From: Ustilaginoidea virens
Lineage: Eukaryota > Ascomycota > Sordariomycetes > Hypocreales > Clavicipitaceae
DNA length: 64,000 nucleotides
Direction of reading: 5' to 3'
Assembly (NCBI RefSeq): GCF_000687475.1
Contig: NC_057316.1
Location: 3,844,001 to 3,908,000 of the forward strand
The position numbers and the translations under genes are program-made. The notes under the pieces were generated by a model. It worked only from the letters and a program-made list of their open reading frames with translations. It was not told the DNA's origin and made no database searches. Below, piece by piece: positions 44,400 through 55,799 of this stretch (positions are counted from its first letter, which is position 1; each line of letters starts with the position of its first letter).

Positions 44400-45163
44400 A
44401 GCCTCAAGAAGCAGACGGCTTGATTTCGGCTTGTTTGCAACCGTGCTGAGTTTTTGACCGTTAGGCTGAGACACTGAACTGTGCCTCCTTGTTGTTAGAA
44501 TTGCACACGGGAATTAATGCTTTTTTTCATTAGCAATCTTGGCATTGAGTGACAGCAATGGCGCACTTGGCGTCTGCGCATCTGCGCTATTTGAGCGGGA
44601 GGCCCTGATTCTCGCCCCCGGTAAAATACTAGGTAGATCTGTCGGAAATAAAAGTGAAGCCAGAAGTGCCTGGTGGCGCGTCAAATTGTTGCACCTGTGA
44701 TGTCGTTCAGGCGGTCGTGTGGAATCTATCCCGAAAGCCATCAATAAGCGATGCCGGCAATGGCTGGGCCACGTGCGATGCATGCCACGTAAAGACTTGC
44801 GGCGTTGCAGAGATGGTCCTGAGACGATACAGCTTTGGGTGAAAGACCAAACAAAAATGGACTCGTGTTCCGTATATACCACAAGTGATTGCGACATGTA
44901 CACATCTTCTCACAAACTGATGGCTTCGGCTCTAAACCCCGGCAGAATCGGATTTCTTGCCAATCTTTGTCGCAACCCCCTACTGACCGCGGCGCGCAAG
45001 TCGGAGTATGCGCCAAACATCGATTTGGGCATCATAGTTGTTCATCGTGATCCACAAAAGCGGCCTGGCCTGGTGGCGGGCTCATCGATCGCATAACTGA
45101 CTGGCGAATCATAAGTATTTTACAACGATTGAGTCATGTAATCTGAATTACAGGCCAGAGACG
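44400..45163. other. Intergenic region without supported genes
   Basis: Open frames on both strands overlap and lack family features. No repeats of note were seen. Confidence 0.5.
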
Positions 45164-45716
45164 TTAGGGCCCTTCTGCAAAAGGTAGCTCTCGAAAGGTC
45201 CGCCTAGCTGTCCTCGATGCCTTTTTAAGTCGACCCTTTGCCTTGACACCCAACCTTTTGGGATTCGGCGAAGCGGCGGCCGGTTTCTCAGCTCGAGTCG
45301 GCATGATATATGGAACATGCGAAATAGCATCAACGGTCCGGAAAAGGGCTCTGTTGCAAGGCGTAGTACTTCCAGGAGCAATTTGACCATCCCGCACAGC
45401 AATCATGAATTGAGTTCGAAGCCCTAAATGAGCATCATTTCCAGCCGCATGCAGGTTGGCGAAGTCGATATTGAACTCTCCGAGAAGTTTCTCTACGCTG
45501 TACCGTTAGTACAACTGCAGAGGGTACTGCGCAGCCTCGACCGTATCCAGGACATAGGCAGCTTGGTTTACAATCCGTTGAAAAACTTTGATATCCACTC
45601 CTAATCCAAGCCCCGTGATGATGAAGTCTCTGCAGTGACTAGATATTAATGGCATTCAATTCAAGGCCTCGGAAGAGTCGAGCTTCGAGATACCACACGG
45701 ATCGTCACAGACCCAG
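45164..45716 (-). pseudogene. Relic of a Gfd2/YDR514C-like nuclease-domain gene
   Basis: The minus strand reads a protein-like sequence broken by stops. Intact pieces include DDPCGISKLDSSEALN, HCRDFIITGLGLGVD, VLDTVEAAQYPLQLY and LLGEFNIDFANLHAAGNDAH followed by LGLRTQFMIAV. The AGNDAHxxLR signature is one I associate with the C-terminal RNase H-like nuclease domain of the fungal Gfd2/YDR514C family. Stops (TGA near 45660 and TAA near 45505) interrupt the frame. One coincides with a perfect TACTAAC branch site and ACAG acceptor, so part of the break may be an intron remnant whose donor has decayed. No convincing N-terminal half is visible upstream, so I call it a truncated relic. Confidence 0.5.
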
Positions 45717-46912
45717 GTATTGCTATCGGCGAGACTGTGATGGTAGTAGAAGTCGATTTAGAAGCTTGGCTTTGGTTAGTATGTCACTTATCAAGTAGAC
45801 ACGAGATGTGAGAGCTGTACATTAGCAGGCTTTTAAAGGTTTGAGATGATGAGAACAACTATTGAGGCGGGAGATTACTGTCGCTATCGCCCTTTTAGTG
45901 GCAACCAAATTGCTGGAAAGCCACAGACATGAAGGCAAACCTTGCATCTGCATCCTCATGATTGGCGCTTAGGGCTCACCAGTCGTGTCTACGTTAAAAC
46001 TTTTGCTCGGTTTGTGATCGGGCTTCCGTCTCTAGCTGCGCCAATCTTCCCAGAATGATTCGTTTGGGAAAGCTAAATTATGCGCTGTTGATTATGAAAT
46101 TCAAGTTTCCACCCTTGCCCTCATCTGCCTTTCCCCTGCCCACATGTAAGTAGACCGATGAGTGATAGTCCTTTATAGCTGGAAAGGAGGAGTGACGAGC
46201 CAACTTTTTCCTTTCTTTTCGTGTCTTCTCGTTATTGATGTGAAGTGGTTCGTATTCGTCTGCAGGGTCGATAAGACAGCAGATAACTTTGTCTCACGAT
46301 CCTGTTTGCTCCTGTCTTCTGTCGATTGCATCTCCAGCTGTTCCGTGACGTATCAAAGTCAATACTTCAAGAACTGATAGTGGAAACGGCTTTTTGCCCC
46401 AGCTTTAACTTTTGAAATCGGGGGTTGATAGACCAGACCCGACTCAATCGGGGAAACATTGCCATTGGGCCTCCAATGACGGGTGTCCAATGACAAGACC
46501 CGGATGCTGCCCAGTGTCTCGAATATTCTCGCACTGGTCGTGGTGCCCCAGGTACCTGAGGTAAGCGAGAAGCGCGTACAAGTCCTTATTTTTCCCCATG
46601 AAAAAATTAGTGAAATGTGCCACTATATATAATGCTCAATATTATAAAATTGCCTATGCAAATGATAAATAATTATAAAAGCTAGTAAAAAAAATTACTG
46701 AGGGCCAACGCATAAATAATGGCGGGATAGGGGCTCATGAGACATATGTTTAAACAGAAAAGACCCACATAAGACATGCGCATGTAAGCAACCCTTTTAC
46801 ATAACAGTCTCTCTGTGTGAGCAGAGCGTGACACAAAGTCATGCAACATCATCATCAACCTCGATTTTCGATTCCACCGGGAGCAGGTTTCGCGACTGGC
46901 GCTTTTGACAGT
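45717..46912. other. Intergenic region upstream of the amidase
   Basis: No gene is supported. A small AT-rich patch lies at 46590-46700, and a TACCTGAGGTA-type motif near 46553. The upstream ATG at 46841 is in frame with the amidase and would add 24 residues. Confidence 0.55.
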
Positions 46913-49148
46913 ATGACGACGGTAAGCCTGGCACCTTGGGAAGCCAAAGCCGCAGCCAAACGAGCGACTACGCTCGCCAAGATTCCTCCTACGTGGACCC
47001 TTGGCCGGGACGATGTTGAAAGAGCCAAGAGCATTCGAAATCTCACTGGTCCGTTTATCCAGAGATTTCTCACCAAAAGAGAAATCTTCATCACATCAAA
47101 AAACAGTGTCGACCTCGTTGAATGCCTCAGAAGCGGACATCTTAGTTCTGTTGAGGTGACGACAGCATTTTGCAAGACGGCAGCTTTTGCACATCAAACT
47201 GTAAGCCTGCAGAAACCTTTTCTCCTCCCTTTTGAAAAAATCAAATCTTGACTGTAGCTTCGCCCATCAGAATAATTGTCTTCATGAAATATGCTTTGAT
47301 GAAGCAATCGAGCGGGCCAGATTTCTAGACGCCTACATGGTAGAGAGGAAGACGGTCATGGGACCGCTCCACGGCCTTCCAGTCAGTCTGAAGGACCAGT
47401 TCCATATCAAGGGCCTCGATACTACCATGGGCTACGTCGGATGGATCGGTAGTAATCTTGGTGTGAAGGACTCTGAGCAGGTCCACAATATTGAGAGTCA
47501 GATTGTGACCGAGCTGCTGTCCCTTGGAGCCGTGCTCTACTGCAAAACCAGTTTGCCGCAAACCCTGCTATTTGGAGAGACAAAGAACAATATCATCGGC
47601 CAGACTCTCAATCCGCACAACCAGAAACTGTCGTGTGGGGGGTCATCCGGGGGAGAAGGCGCGCTGCAAGGTCTTGGCGGAAGCACCCTTGGGGTTGGCA
47701 CTGATATCGGAGGCTCCGTTCGCATCCCTGCTGCCTTTAATGGGATATTCTCCATCAAGCCTACTCCAGGGAGGTTTTCGTACCGTAACGTTGCCAACAC
47801 CAACCCCGGACAGAGCACATATTCATCGACGGTTGGGTTTATGAGCACTTCCTTGGAGGGTTTGGAACTGATCATGAAAGCCCTCTTGTCGACGAAGCCG
47901 TGGCTCAATGATCCCGCCGTTTTCCCATTGCCCTTTCGCCAGCATGTCGTTGACGAGATTTTAAACCGAGCTAGCTCGAATGGCAACGCTAAGACATCTG
48001 CTGCGCCGTTGAAGCTGGGAGTCTTCTGGTCGGATGGAGTCGTTCAGCCACACCCTCCCATCACCCGCGGGCTGCATATGGTGGTGAAGGCTGTTGAAGA
48101 AGCCGGGCACCAGGTACTCACTGACGTGTAAAAATTCTTGGGGCTCAATGGGGGCGGAAGCTAAGCATCTTGATAATAGGTCGTGAATTGGGAACCACCG
48201 TCACAAAAAACGGCCAAGAGGATTCACGTGAGTATAACATTGGTTTTGGACCTGAAAACTTTTGTTTTGCTACTAGCCAACAGGAATACGTGCTGAAAAT
48301 TTTTTTGTCTTCGACCTAGTTGTCTTTCTTAAAGGCAGACGGTGCTCATGACATTCATAACCACTTGGCTTTGTCAGGAGAGCCACTCATCCCGGATCTT
48401 AGCGAGTCACTCCGGTTGAGAACACCGATGGATTTGCTGGAGTACCAGGATAACACGGTCCAGGGCGTCGAGTATGAAGCTGCCTACTCAGACTATTGGA
48501 ACGAAGCTGTGGGTGAGGATGGTAAGCTCTTTGACGCTTCCACTTGGGATGATCAGATCGACTTTGGCGGCTTGCTGACCTCCATGGGTAGGCCAACTGG
48601 TGGATGCGGTCATCATGCCTGTTGCGCCTCACGCGGCCGTGATTCCCGGGAAATTCTACCATACCGGTGGGCATCTTTCCAGTTTGATGGTCTCAAATTG
48701 GCGGGACGCGTAGCTGACGCGGCGTGAAGCATACACCGAAGCCATCAACTTGCTGAATTACAGCGTGGTGGTAATACCAGTCACAAAGGCGGACAGGACC
48801 GTTGACGTAGTTGATGAGTCTTACCAGCCGGAAAACGAACTTGACCAACGAAACTGGAATGCTTGTGAGTAAAACGCGGCCCAACATGAGACCTTTCTAC
48901 TGTGAAGCCCCAGTGCAGAATCACGGACCAGACTAGTATACATGCATGAGAAGGTTGGCGTGGCAGCAAACGACTACTGAGCTGACTTGACAGATGACCC
49001 AGATGTTTACGACGGCGGCCCAGTGGGGATTCAGCTGGTAGCGCGGAAGTTTGAGGAAGAAAAGGTTTGGGCCATTGCAAAAATCGTACTTGCCGCGCTC
49101 GAAGCGGCTAAGCAAGACGGCGGCGTAGTGCAGCCTTTGCAGCCATGA
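46913..49148 (+). CDS. Amidase signature family enzyme (acetamidase-type)
   Basis: Seven exons (46913-47200, 47271-48113, 48180-48227, 48320-48521, 48592-48666, 48730-48864, 48994-49148) join to 581 residues with every junction in frame. The Ser-cisSer-Lys triad is intact: Lys137 in LPVSLKDQFH, the cis-Ser in CGGSSGGEGA (about 221-222) and the nucleophile Ser245 in GTDIGGSVRIPA. The C-terminal half has VDAVIMPVAPHAAVIPG, INLLNYSVVVIPVTKAD and DPDVYDGGPVGIQLVARKF, as in fungal acetamidases (AmdS type), which hydrolyse short amides to acid and ammonia. The start at 46913 (MTTVSLAPWEAK) fits the family N-terminus and has A at -3; 46841 is an alternative. Many short introns make it look broken at first sight, but it is complete. 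Confidence 0.88.
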
Positions 49149-50079
49149 CGCCGGCTTGGATTTCCTTTGCGCGATATCAGAGGCAAGACAGATACAGCCG
49201 TGGCTCTAGCAGGACGGCGCACGGACGTGAACATTTCAGCAAGTTGGGTGCGGTCCTAGGAACTTCCCGAAATTCTATTTAACCTCACCCACGTGGGTGG
49301 CCAAATTGTAAGCTTGCAATAACATGCAAGCGCGGGAGGTGGCTGCAGCTACCACTGTGCATTTGTTTTGTTTCCGCCCAAAACTCAAAGATGAGGCCAC
49401 GACCACCAGCGAGCAGAGGGCCGTGTAGCCAGCCCAGAGGAGGCGTTTTGCCACGCCGTCATAGAGACGGACGTTGGTCGAGAAAGTTGAAACCCACGAT
49501 CCCCTCAGCAAGTACCCCCTCGGACCCAGCCTCACATTCCGCCGCTGATATGGAGACTCTTCTCCCTATTATTCCATTGCTGCCGACCTCTAAAGACAGA
49601 GGGGTCTCCAGGGGTATTTCGAAGTACGAGTCCGAGGACGAGGCGGCGGGGAAAGTGAACTGACGATAGAAGCCGCAGTCTGCGGCGTCTTTGGTCAAGT
49701 CACCTGTTGAACTGCCGTCGCTGGCGGGTAAGAAACGAAGACCCTAAGCTGACCAGGCTCTGGAGGAGGGAGGAGGCGGGATACGAACTGAATCACCACA
49801 CGGACACTATGTACGTCGCCCAAACCGTGATGCTCGGCGGGCGTCAGCCTGGCGTGGGTGGCTTTGCAGCTTGCCGGATGGCCTGGTTGGTGGAAGGCGA
49901 GATCGCCTTGCAGATGTCGTTTGCGTGCGCGCGGTGATGAACCGGTCGGGGGGCTGAGGGCCGCCAGGGCTCCTCCCCGCGGTCGATCTGTGACTTGAGG
50001 GCCGCACATTTCTGCCGGATGGGCGGATGGATATAGGTGGATGGATGATGGATATAGGTGGATGGATGATGGATATAGG

Positions 50080-50110
<31 letters not shown>

Positions 50111-50726
50111 GTGACGGCACTTGGCAGAGGCAAAAACGCAACTTGACTGCATCCAAAAGTAGGGGGAGGCTCTGCTCATATGTCGAGTGCATTGACAGCG
50201 CGCTCAGTGCTCGGAGAAGATGAACAATTCTGTCCTCTTTGCGCACAATAATCAACAAGGCTTGCTCAATTGCGCTCATCCAGGTTCCCCCAAGTCATTG
50301 GCTTCTTGAACAAGCAGCCTGGCTTTGACTGGACTGCGGCGAGTCGCGGCCCCATCCACGTCGCAAGCCAGGTGGAGCTTGGGACCTTGATGGACTTGGC
50401 TGGCGGTTGGGCCAATCACGGCACGAGAATGCTGGCTCCCCGTCCGATTCGGGCAATGAGTCTGATGGTGGTGAGCAAGTTTGCGCGGAAATGCTCTCGA
50501 ATCCGATCCTCCGAGCGGCGGATGCTACATGCAAACCTCCTATGTGCCTTCCTACCTTAGGTACCTAGGAGGTATCTAGGCACCTTAGGCACCTAATGTA
50601 CCAAACTTCAAGCGGGCCACGGTGCCCACGCCTACATGTGCTCTTTGATCTGCTCGAGATTAAATGGCTCCAACCTGACTCACCCCTTTCATTGCCAGCG
50701 TCATCGTCAATCGTCTGCAACACGCC
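49149..50726. other. Intergenic region with GGAT minisatellite
   Basis: No gene is supported. A GGATGGATGATGGATATAGGT-type tandem repeat lies at 50017-50112, and a TAGGTACCTAGG/CACCTTAGG cluster at 50555-50600 upstream of the superoxide dismutase gene. Confidence 0.6.
50017..50112. repeat. GGATGGATATAGGT-type minisatellite
   Basis: Units combining GGATGGATG and GATATAGGTG repeat three to four times, then grade into a pure GGAT tetranucleotide run. Intergenic. Confidence 0.9.
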
Positions 50727-51620
50727 ATGGCCGCACTCTACTCCCTGCCGAAGCTGCCCTACGCCTACAATGTATTGAACTCCCCCCTCCCTCCCTGCAC
50801 CCTACAGAAGCCCATCCATGCCTTTCAAACTGACCAGCATCCCCCCCCCAGGCTTTGGAGCCCAGCATCTCGGCCCAGATCATGCAGCTGCACCACAGCA
50901 AGCACCACCAAGCCTACGTGACCAACCTCAACAACGCGCTCCAGACCTACACAGCGGCCTCCGACGACATCGCCACCCAGATTGCCCTCCAAAGCGCCAT
51001 CAAGTTCAACGGCGGTGGCCACATCAACCACTCTCTTTTCTGGGAGAATCTGGCCCCCGCCGGCTCCGTCGCGGCAAACCCCGAGTCCGCACCGACCCTC
51101 ACGGCCGCCGTTGGCAAGACGTGGGGCAGCCTCGACGGCTTCAAAGCCGCCTTCACAAAGGCGCTCTTGGGGCTGCAGGGCAGTGGATGGGGCTGGCTTG
51201 TCAAGGAAGGGGCCAGCCTGAGAATCATCACAACCAAGGACCAGGACCCCGTTGTTGGTGCTGAGGTGCCCATTCTGGGAGTCGACATGTGGGAGCACGC
51301 GTACTATTTGCAGGTAAGCTTCGGCAAAAAAAAAAACAAAAAAAAAAGGGGAGGGGGGGAAGGGGAACATGTGTCGCGAAGGAAAAGTCAGCGGGTCCCG
51401 ACATGCAGATGAAGAGCGAGCTGGGCTGTGCCTGTCCCTGGGGTGGCACAAACATGCATGGAGTTCCGGCTGCGGTCGCTAACCTTCTCCTACCTAGTAT
51501 CTGAACGGCAAGGCGACGTACGTCGAGAACATCTGGAAGGTGATAAACTGGGAGACGGCCGAGTCGCGCTTCAAGGGTGGTAAGGACGATGCCTTCAAGC
51601 TTCTCAGGGCTTCCATGTGA
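50727..51620 (+). CDS. SOD2: Manganese superoxide dismutase
   Basis: Three exons (50727-50771, 50852-51313, 51498-51620), all phase 0, give 209 residues. The protein shows the Fe/Mn-SOD signatures: [21 protein letters not shown] with the first metal-ligand His29, [14 protein letters not shown] with the second, and [15 protein letters not shown] with the Asp and His ligands. The Gln- and Gly-rich QGSGWGWLV segment is typical of Mn-SOD. It dismutates superoxide to peroxide and oxygen. There is no obvious mitochondrial presequence; the protein starts directly at [15 protein letters not shown], so a cytosolic Mn-SOD is likely, although an upstream unannotated exon cannot be excluded. The last intron (51314-51497) is long and purine-rich. 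Confidence 0.94.
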
Positions 51621-52276
51621 ATAAAACCGAGAACAAAGAAGACGCTTGCCGGCCGTGGGCACCGCCACCACCAGCCAAGCCATACATGTAGAAAGAAGGA
51701 ATCGTTTTTTTTTTTTTTTTTTTATTTTCGTTTTTTTCCGTGTCCCAGCTTCTGATGCTTTTGGTGTCCGAAACACCACCCACCGCGCGCGCGGCAGTTA
51801 CACAGCTCATATATCCGCTACCCGAGGCAAGGGCCTGAAATATCCCCAAAACGTCTCACTTCAGCTGCCACTGGCCCTGGGTTGAACCGTCGTTGGCCAT
51901 CTCGCGCCGCTGCATGCGTGTTGCGTGCTGTGCTTTGCAAACCCCCTGTCCGTTCTGTTGCACATCGTGCTTTTTAGCCTCGTTGGACCTCTACCCTGCG
52001 CAGGTGACACCGACGCTCGCTGTGGTACATGGAGCTCATCGGCTCGCTCGTGGGCAGCCCAGAGTCGGCTGGCACCTCTCACGGCATGCTGCATGGCATC
52101 ACTGCCGTATCCGGACGTCGTAGGCAGATTCAAGTTGGCAGGTCCAAGTTCGGGCCAGTCGCAAGTCTCGACTGGTATAAATAGTACGAGAGCCTTCACG
52201 GCCTGGATTGGGGGGGGGTTTTGGGTGGGATGTTGTTTTCCTGCAAGCTTGACCAGCCAATCTACCCACGCGCGAC
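51621..52276. other. Intergenic region, promoter of the Ser/Thr-rich protein
   Basis: It begins with the SOD 3' flank (T-run at 51706-51723) and ends with the promoter of the next gene, including a TATA box. No gene is supported. Confidence 0.6.
52176..52183 (+). promoter_or_regulatory. TATA box (TATAAATA)
   Basis: A perfect TATAAATA about 94 bp upstream of the proposed start codon at 52277, at a plausible distance for a core promoter and short leader. Confidence 0.5.
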
Positions 52277-53171
52277 ATGCACACGCTGAGAAACAGTCTC
52301 TTGGTCCTCGGGCTCAAGTTGGTGTCCTCTGCCCCAGCGCACAAGCACAATCTTGATTTTTCATCAGCCTTGGCTAACTGATCCCAGGGCCGCCCTTGCG
52401 ACGGCAACCGACACGACGCGCACCCGCACCGTGACTACCACCGTGATCACTTGCGCCGCCTCATGCTGCCATGCCGGCTCCAGCTTCAACACCACCTTGC
52501 CAGCTCCCACTGGCTTTGTTCCACCGTCCTCAACCTTCCTTTCGACACCTCGCACCTGCTCCGCATACGGTTGTCGCGGCACCCCATCCTCCGCTTCAAC
52601 CGTCCTTGCTTCTTACGGAACCGGACTTCCGTCCCATCCGCCCGCCAACACCAGCGTCGGATCCCCAACCGCGCCTTCTACCGCAAGGGATGCTTGCGGC
52701 CCTCCCGTCCGCCGCACCTCTCCGGCCAGGCACGCCACATCATACCCAAACTCAACCATGCCCTACACGCCTTACCCGTCGTCGTCCCCGAACACATCCC
52801 TTCTTACGTACGCGACGCGCCCTGCCACGCAAAACCGCTCCCGGCCCTACAACACGGCCGTGTCCACCTCGTTGGCCGCCGATAACAGCTCCTCCGTCGG
52901 CTTCACTGCGCCTCTGCCGACTCTCCACACTTCCTCCGGGAGCCCGCGCGCCACTCGCACGCCTCTGTACGAGTCGAGCGCCGACGCTGCGGGGGTAAAC
53001 TCAACGCAGACCAGGGCGTACCTGCCTCCTCCCGCCACCACTCTCGTCACCACTGCCAGCGAGCGTCTGGCGAGTTCCTCCCAAGACCTGGATTTGCCGC
53101 CATACGGAACTCCAACTGAGGGGCCGCCGGATTACCGTGACCCACCTTCGTATGCGGGATACAAGGTTTGA
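52277..53171 (+). CDS. Secreted Ser/Thr/Pro-rich protein, unknown function
   Basis: Proposed exons 52277-52317 and 52388-53171 give 274 residues. The tiny first exon plus the phase-2 junction reads MHTLRNSLLVLGLKAALATA, a good signal peptide, and the intron ends in GGCTAACTGATCCCAG, a textbook branch site and acceptor; the donor (GTTGGT) is weaker. Starting at the internal ATG at 52353 instead would give no signal peptide. The mature part begins with TRTRTVTTTVITCAASCC and is then low-complexity Ser/Thr/Pro/Ala to the end (GPPDYRDPPSYAGYKV), consistent with heavy O-glycosylation. There is no GPI-type hydrophobic tail. The family is not recognised, and frame competition is strong in this GC-rich sequence. 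Confidence 0.55.
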
Positions 53172-53519
53172 CCTGTTTGAGGGAGGGGGGAGGGTTAAAC
53201 TTGTAATGCGGTCGGTCTAGGCTGGGTGGACTGGCCGGATGTATGAAGGACAAGACAAGATGATATGTGCACCAGGAAAACAGAGGGTCATGTACGTAAA
53301 ATGACGGGGAGGGGTTTCCCCAGCACCCTCCACTCTTTATTGTTCTAGTCTTATCATGATATCTGGTTTCTATATTCTATCCGCCGAGCAGGAGCAAAAG
53401 TGTCCTATATAGAGAGAGAGAAGTCTAAAAAAAAAAAAAAAAAAAAAACGTACAGTAGGACAAGTCCACTACCAAGAATTGGAGTGAAGTATATACGCAA
53501 GTCCTTCTTCTTCTTTTTC
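53172..53519. other. Convergent 3' flanks
   Basis: It lies between the Ser/Thr-rich gene (+) and the ARMT1-like gene (-) and contains a short GA run (53411-53420) and an A-run (53429-53448). Nothing coding is supported. Confidence 0.65.
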
Positions 53520-55329
53520 TCACGATCCCCTTGATAGACAGACAACAGCCCACTTGCCGTAAAAGGCCCATCGTCTGGCGCCAGAGTTGCCACCGCCGTT
53601 CTCGGTAGCCCGCAGCTCCTCGTCCTTTCCCGGGGGCAGGCCGACAACAACGTCGGCCTTGCATGTTCGCAGCGAGAGAACGTTGACGCCGGATCCGGGG
53701 CCCATGGGCCCGAGGGCCGCGGTCCATGGAGTGGTGGGGTCCCACCGCGCGTCGCCGGTGAGTTTGCGGTAGTTGAGATCGCCCTTGAAAATGACAAGGT
53801 CGGCGCCCTTGAGGTCCTCGTGCAGCTCCGGGGCCTCGCTCGGCAAGCGCCAGAAGCTGCCGCCGGCGGTCCAGTAGCGGTTGGGCCGCATCACCAGCTG
53901 GCCCTCGGCGTGGAGCCTAGCCCAGTCCTGGAAGACGAAGACGAGGTCGTCGGCGTCCTTGTCAGCCAGCGGAGCGGGGGTTTTTCCCTGCAACCTGTCG
54001 TCTTCCGACTGCGTCTCGAAGAAAGCCCTGGGGTTGGCAAGGGCGTTGAGGAGCAGGCCAAAGTCGGCAGGCAGAACGTCGGAAACGAACCAGGGGATGG
54101 ACTTGGGGCGGAGAATAACCTGCGTTGCCAGCCCAGAGGTCAAGAGGAAGCCTGCCAGGGCGAGATCGACGTAGAGCTCGAACCCGGAGTTGTCCAGGAC
54201 AAAGTCGACGCGGCGCTCCTTGCTGCCCTCGTCACGGGCCTTCTTGAGGAGGTCATAGGCGGCAGGCAAGTCATTGATCAAGATGTTCTTTTCGGCGGCC
54301 TTGCGAGCTTCACTGCCCTGGAGCTTCTGGATATCCTCGTAGGTGAGGTTTGTCAGCAGGGACAGGTCTGTGGCGTTGCCCCAAAGGCAAATCTCGAACA
54401 TTTCGCTGAAGAGCAGCTTCTCGGCTGCCTCGTCGCGAGTGGCGTCGGCGTCGGCGCCGGCGCCGGCGCGTAGTTGGGAGACCAGCTCCCGGTAGCGAGC
54501 GGCCAGCTCGACGACAGCGTTGCGCGAGGTGCGGAAGGTGTCCATCTTTTGGCGGGCGAAAACGTCGTAGTCCTTCCAGTGCTTTGTGAGGCTAAAGAAG
54601 GTGCTGATGCGTCTATTTGCAGCGAGTTTTTTTTTTTTTTCTTGCTTTAGCGGTGTACAGGTTTGAGGCAACTTTTGGGGTCTTCCCCTCTCAGGACACA
54701 AAAACAGAGTAATAATGATGGGGGAAAATAAAGTGCCGCACCTGTACATGTAGCATTCGGAGAATAGCCAAGGAACATTCAACCAGGTGGGATTGCCGAG
54801 CTGCTCAATCTCCTTGTTGTAGCGCGCAACTTCGTCGGGATAGCCATCGTCGACGATGGGGCTGCGTGCGTCAAATCTTCAGCCTGGCAGCTCCAGCAGT
54901 CTTTGCTCGGTTCGGCTGCCGGTACCTACGTGAGGACGCGATCGTGCAAGACGTCGTATTTGAGATTTCCGAGCTGCTCGATAATCTTCTTGCCTTCGGC
55001 CTGCTTGTCGGGGTTGTCGGTCTGGCCAACGGCGCGGTGGACGTCATCAAGGGCGCCAGTCTGTGCGGAACGAGCTGTGAGACGACCGTAGAGAGCAGCT
55101 GCAAAGTGGCACGGGGCGGGTGGCGATTGGAATTTTTTGCTATTACCAGAATAACCGGCCAGCGGTTCCGGACCGAGTCGTGGGCAAACGACGTGGGGTC
55201 GCTGGTGACGCACTTGGCTGCAGGCGCAGAGTCAGCGAGTTTGCCGAGAAGGAGGGGGAGGGGGTGCGTGTGGGCGTGGACAGGGCGGCGCGCGCGCTGA
55301 ATCGTACGAGTCTTGGTGTCGTGTTCCAT
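53520..55329 (-). CDS. ARMT1/DUF89 family damage-control phosphatase
   Basis: Five exons on the minus strand (55329-55308, 55217-55147, 55060-54930, 54861-54742, 54612-53520) give 478 residues. The junctions restore family sequence: MEHDTKTPKCVTSDP across intron 1, RWPVILTGALDDVHRAV across intron 2, DRVLTPIVDDGYPDE across intron 3 and CYMYRRISTFFSL across intron 4. The C-terminal catalytic domain contains FVLDNSGFELYVDL, the acidic DN motif of the DUF89 metal-dependent phosphatases, and LVIFKGDLNYRKLTGD. Family III members (yeast YMR027W, human ARMT1) act on phosphorylated metabolites such as fructose-1-phosphate; a carboxyl-methyltransferase activity has also been reported for the human protein. 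The Asp/Ala run near the N-terminal third is a local low-complexity insert. Confidence 0.9.
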
Positions 55330-55799
55330 TGTGCTTGGAGACGAGAGTGTTTGCAAGGAACCTCCGGGGAGGGAAGGAGGAGAGAAGCGTGATGGTGGTG
55401 GTGATGGTGATGGTGATGGTGATGGTGACGGTGATGGTGATGAATGTCGGTCAGCATTCAGTCTGGTTGGTCTCAACGAGGGGCCCAGGAGCCATTGACC
55501 GTGCTGGAGGGGCAAGCAAGGGCGGTGTGCAGGTGCGGAAGGAGGCAGTACGGAGTAGAACTGTAGAAGCTTGTCGGTTTCCCGCCTCAGCAGAGAGTAG
55601 ATGTCTGGTTACAGGTAGGTAGGTACCTGGGCAACACGAACCCCAAGCTGTAGGTACAGTACCTACTACCATCTACATCGCGAGCCACCCCCTACCCTGA
55701 TGACAGCCCGTGACTCTTACGGTGATGATAACGACGTGTAAAACTATCACCAAGTCTATTATAATGCAGCAAGTCTTGTAAGTTGAAAAATAGTTAGAA
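55330..55799. other. Upstream region of ARMT1-like gene
   Basis: It holds a GATGGT hexamer repeat (55393-55442), a TACGGAGTA motif (55547) and a TAGGTAGGTACC cluster (55614-55670). No gene is supported. Confidence 0.6.
55393..55442. repeat. GATGGT hexanucleotide repeat
   Basis: About eight units, located 65-115 bp upstream of the ARMT1-like start codon. Confidence 0.9.

Noticed and set aside
46913..49148. Amidase as a pseudogene
   Set aside because: It first looked broken by stops, but seven exons with proper donors and acceptors rebuild an intact frame with all catalytic residues.
53820..54473. 217-codon plus-strand open frame
   Set aside because: Antisense of the ARMT1-like exon 5.
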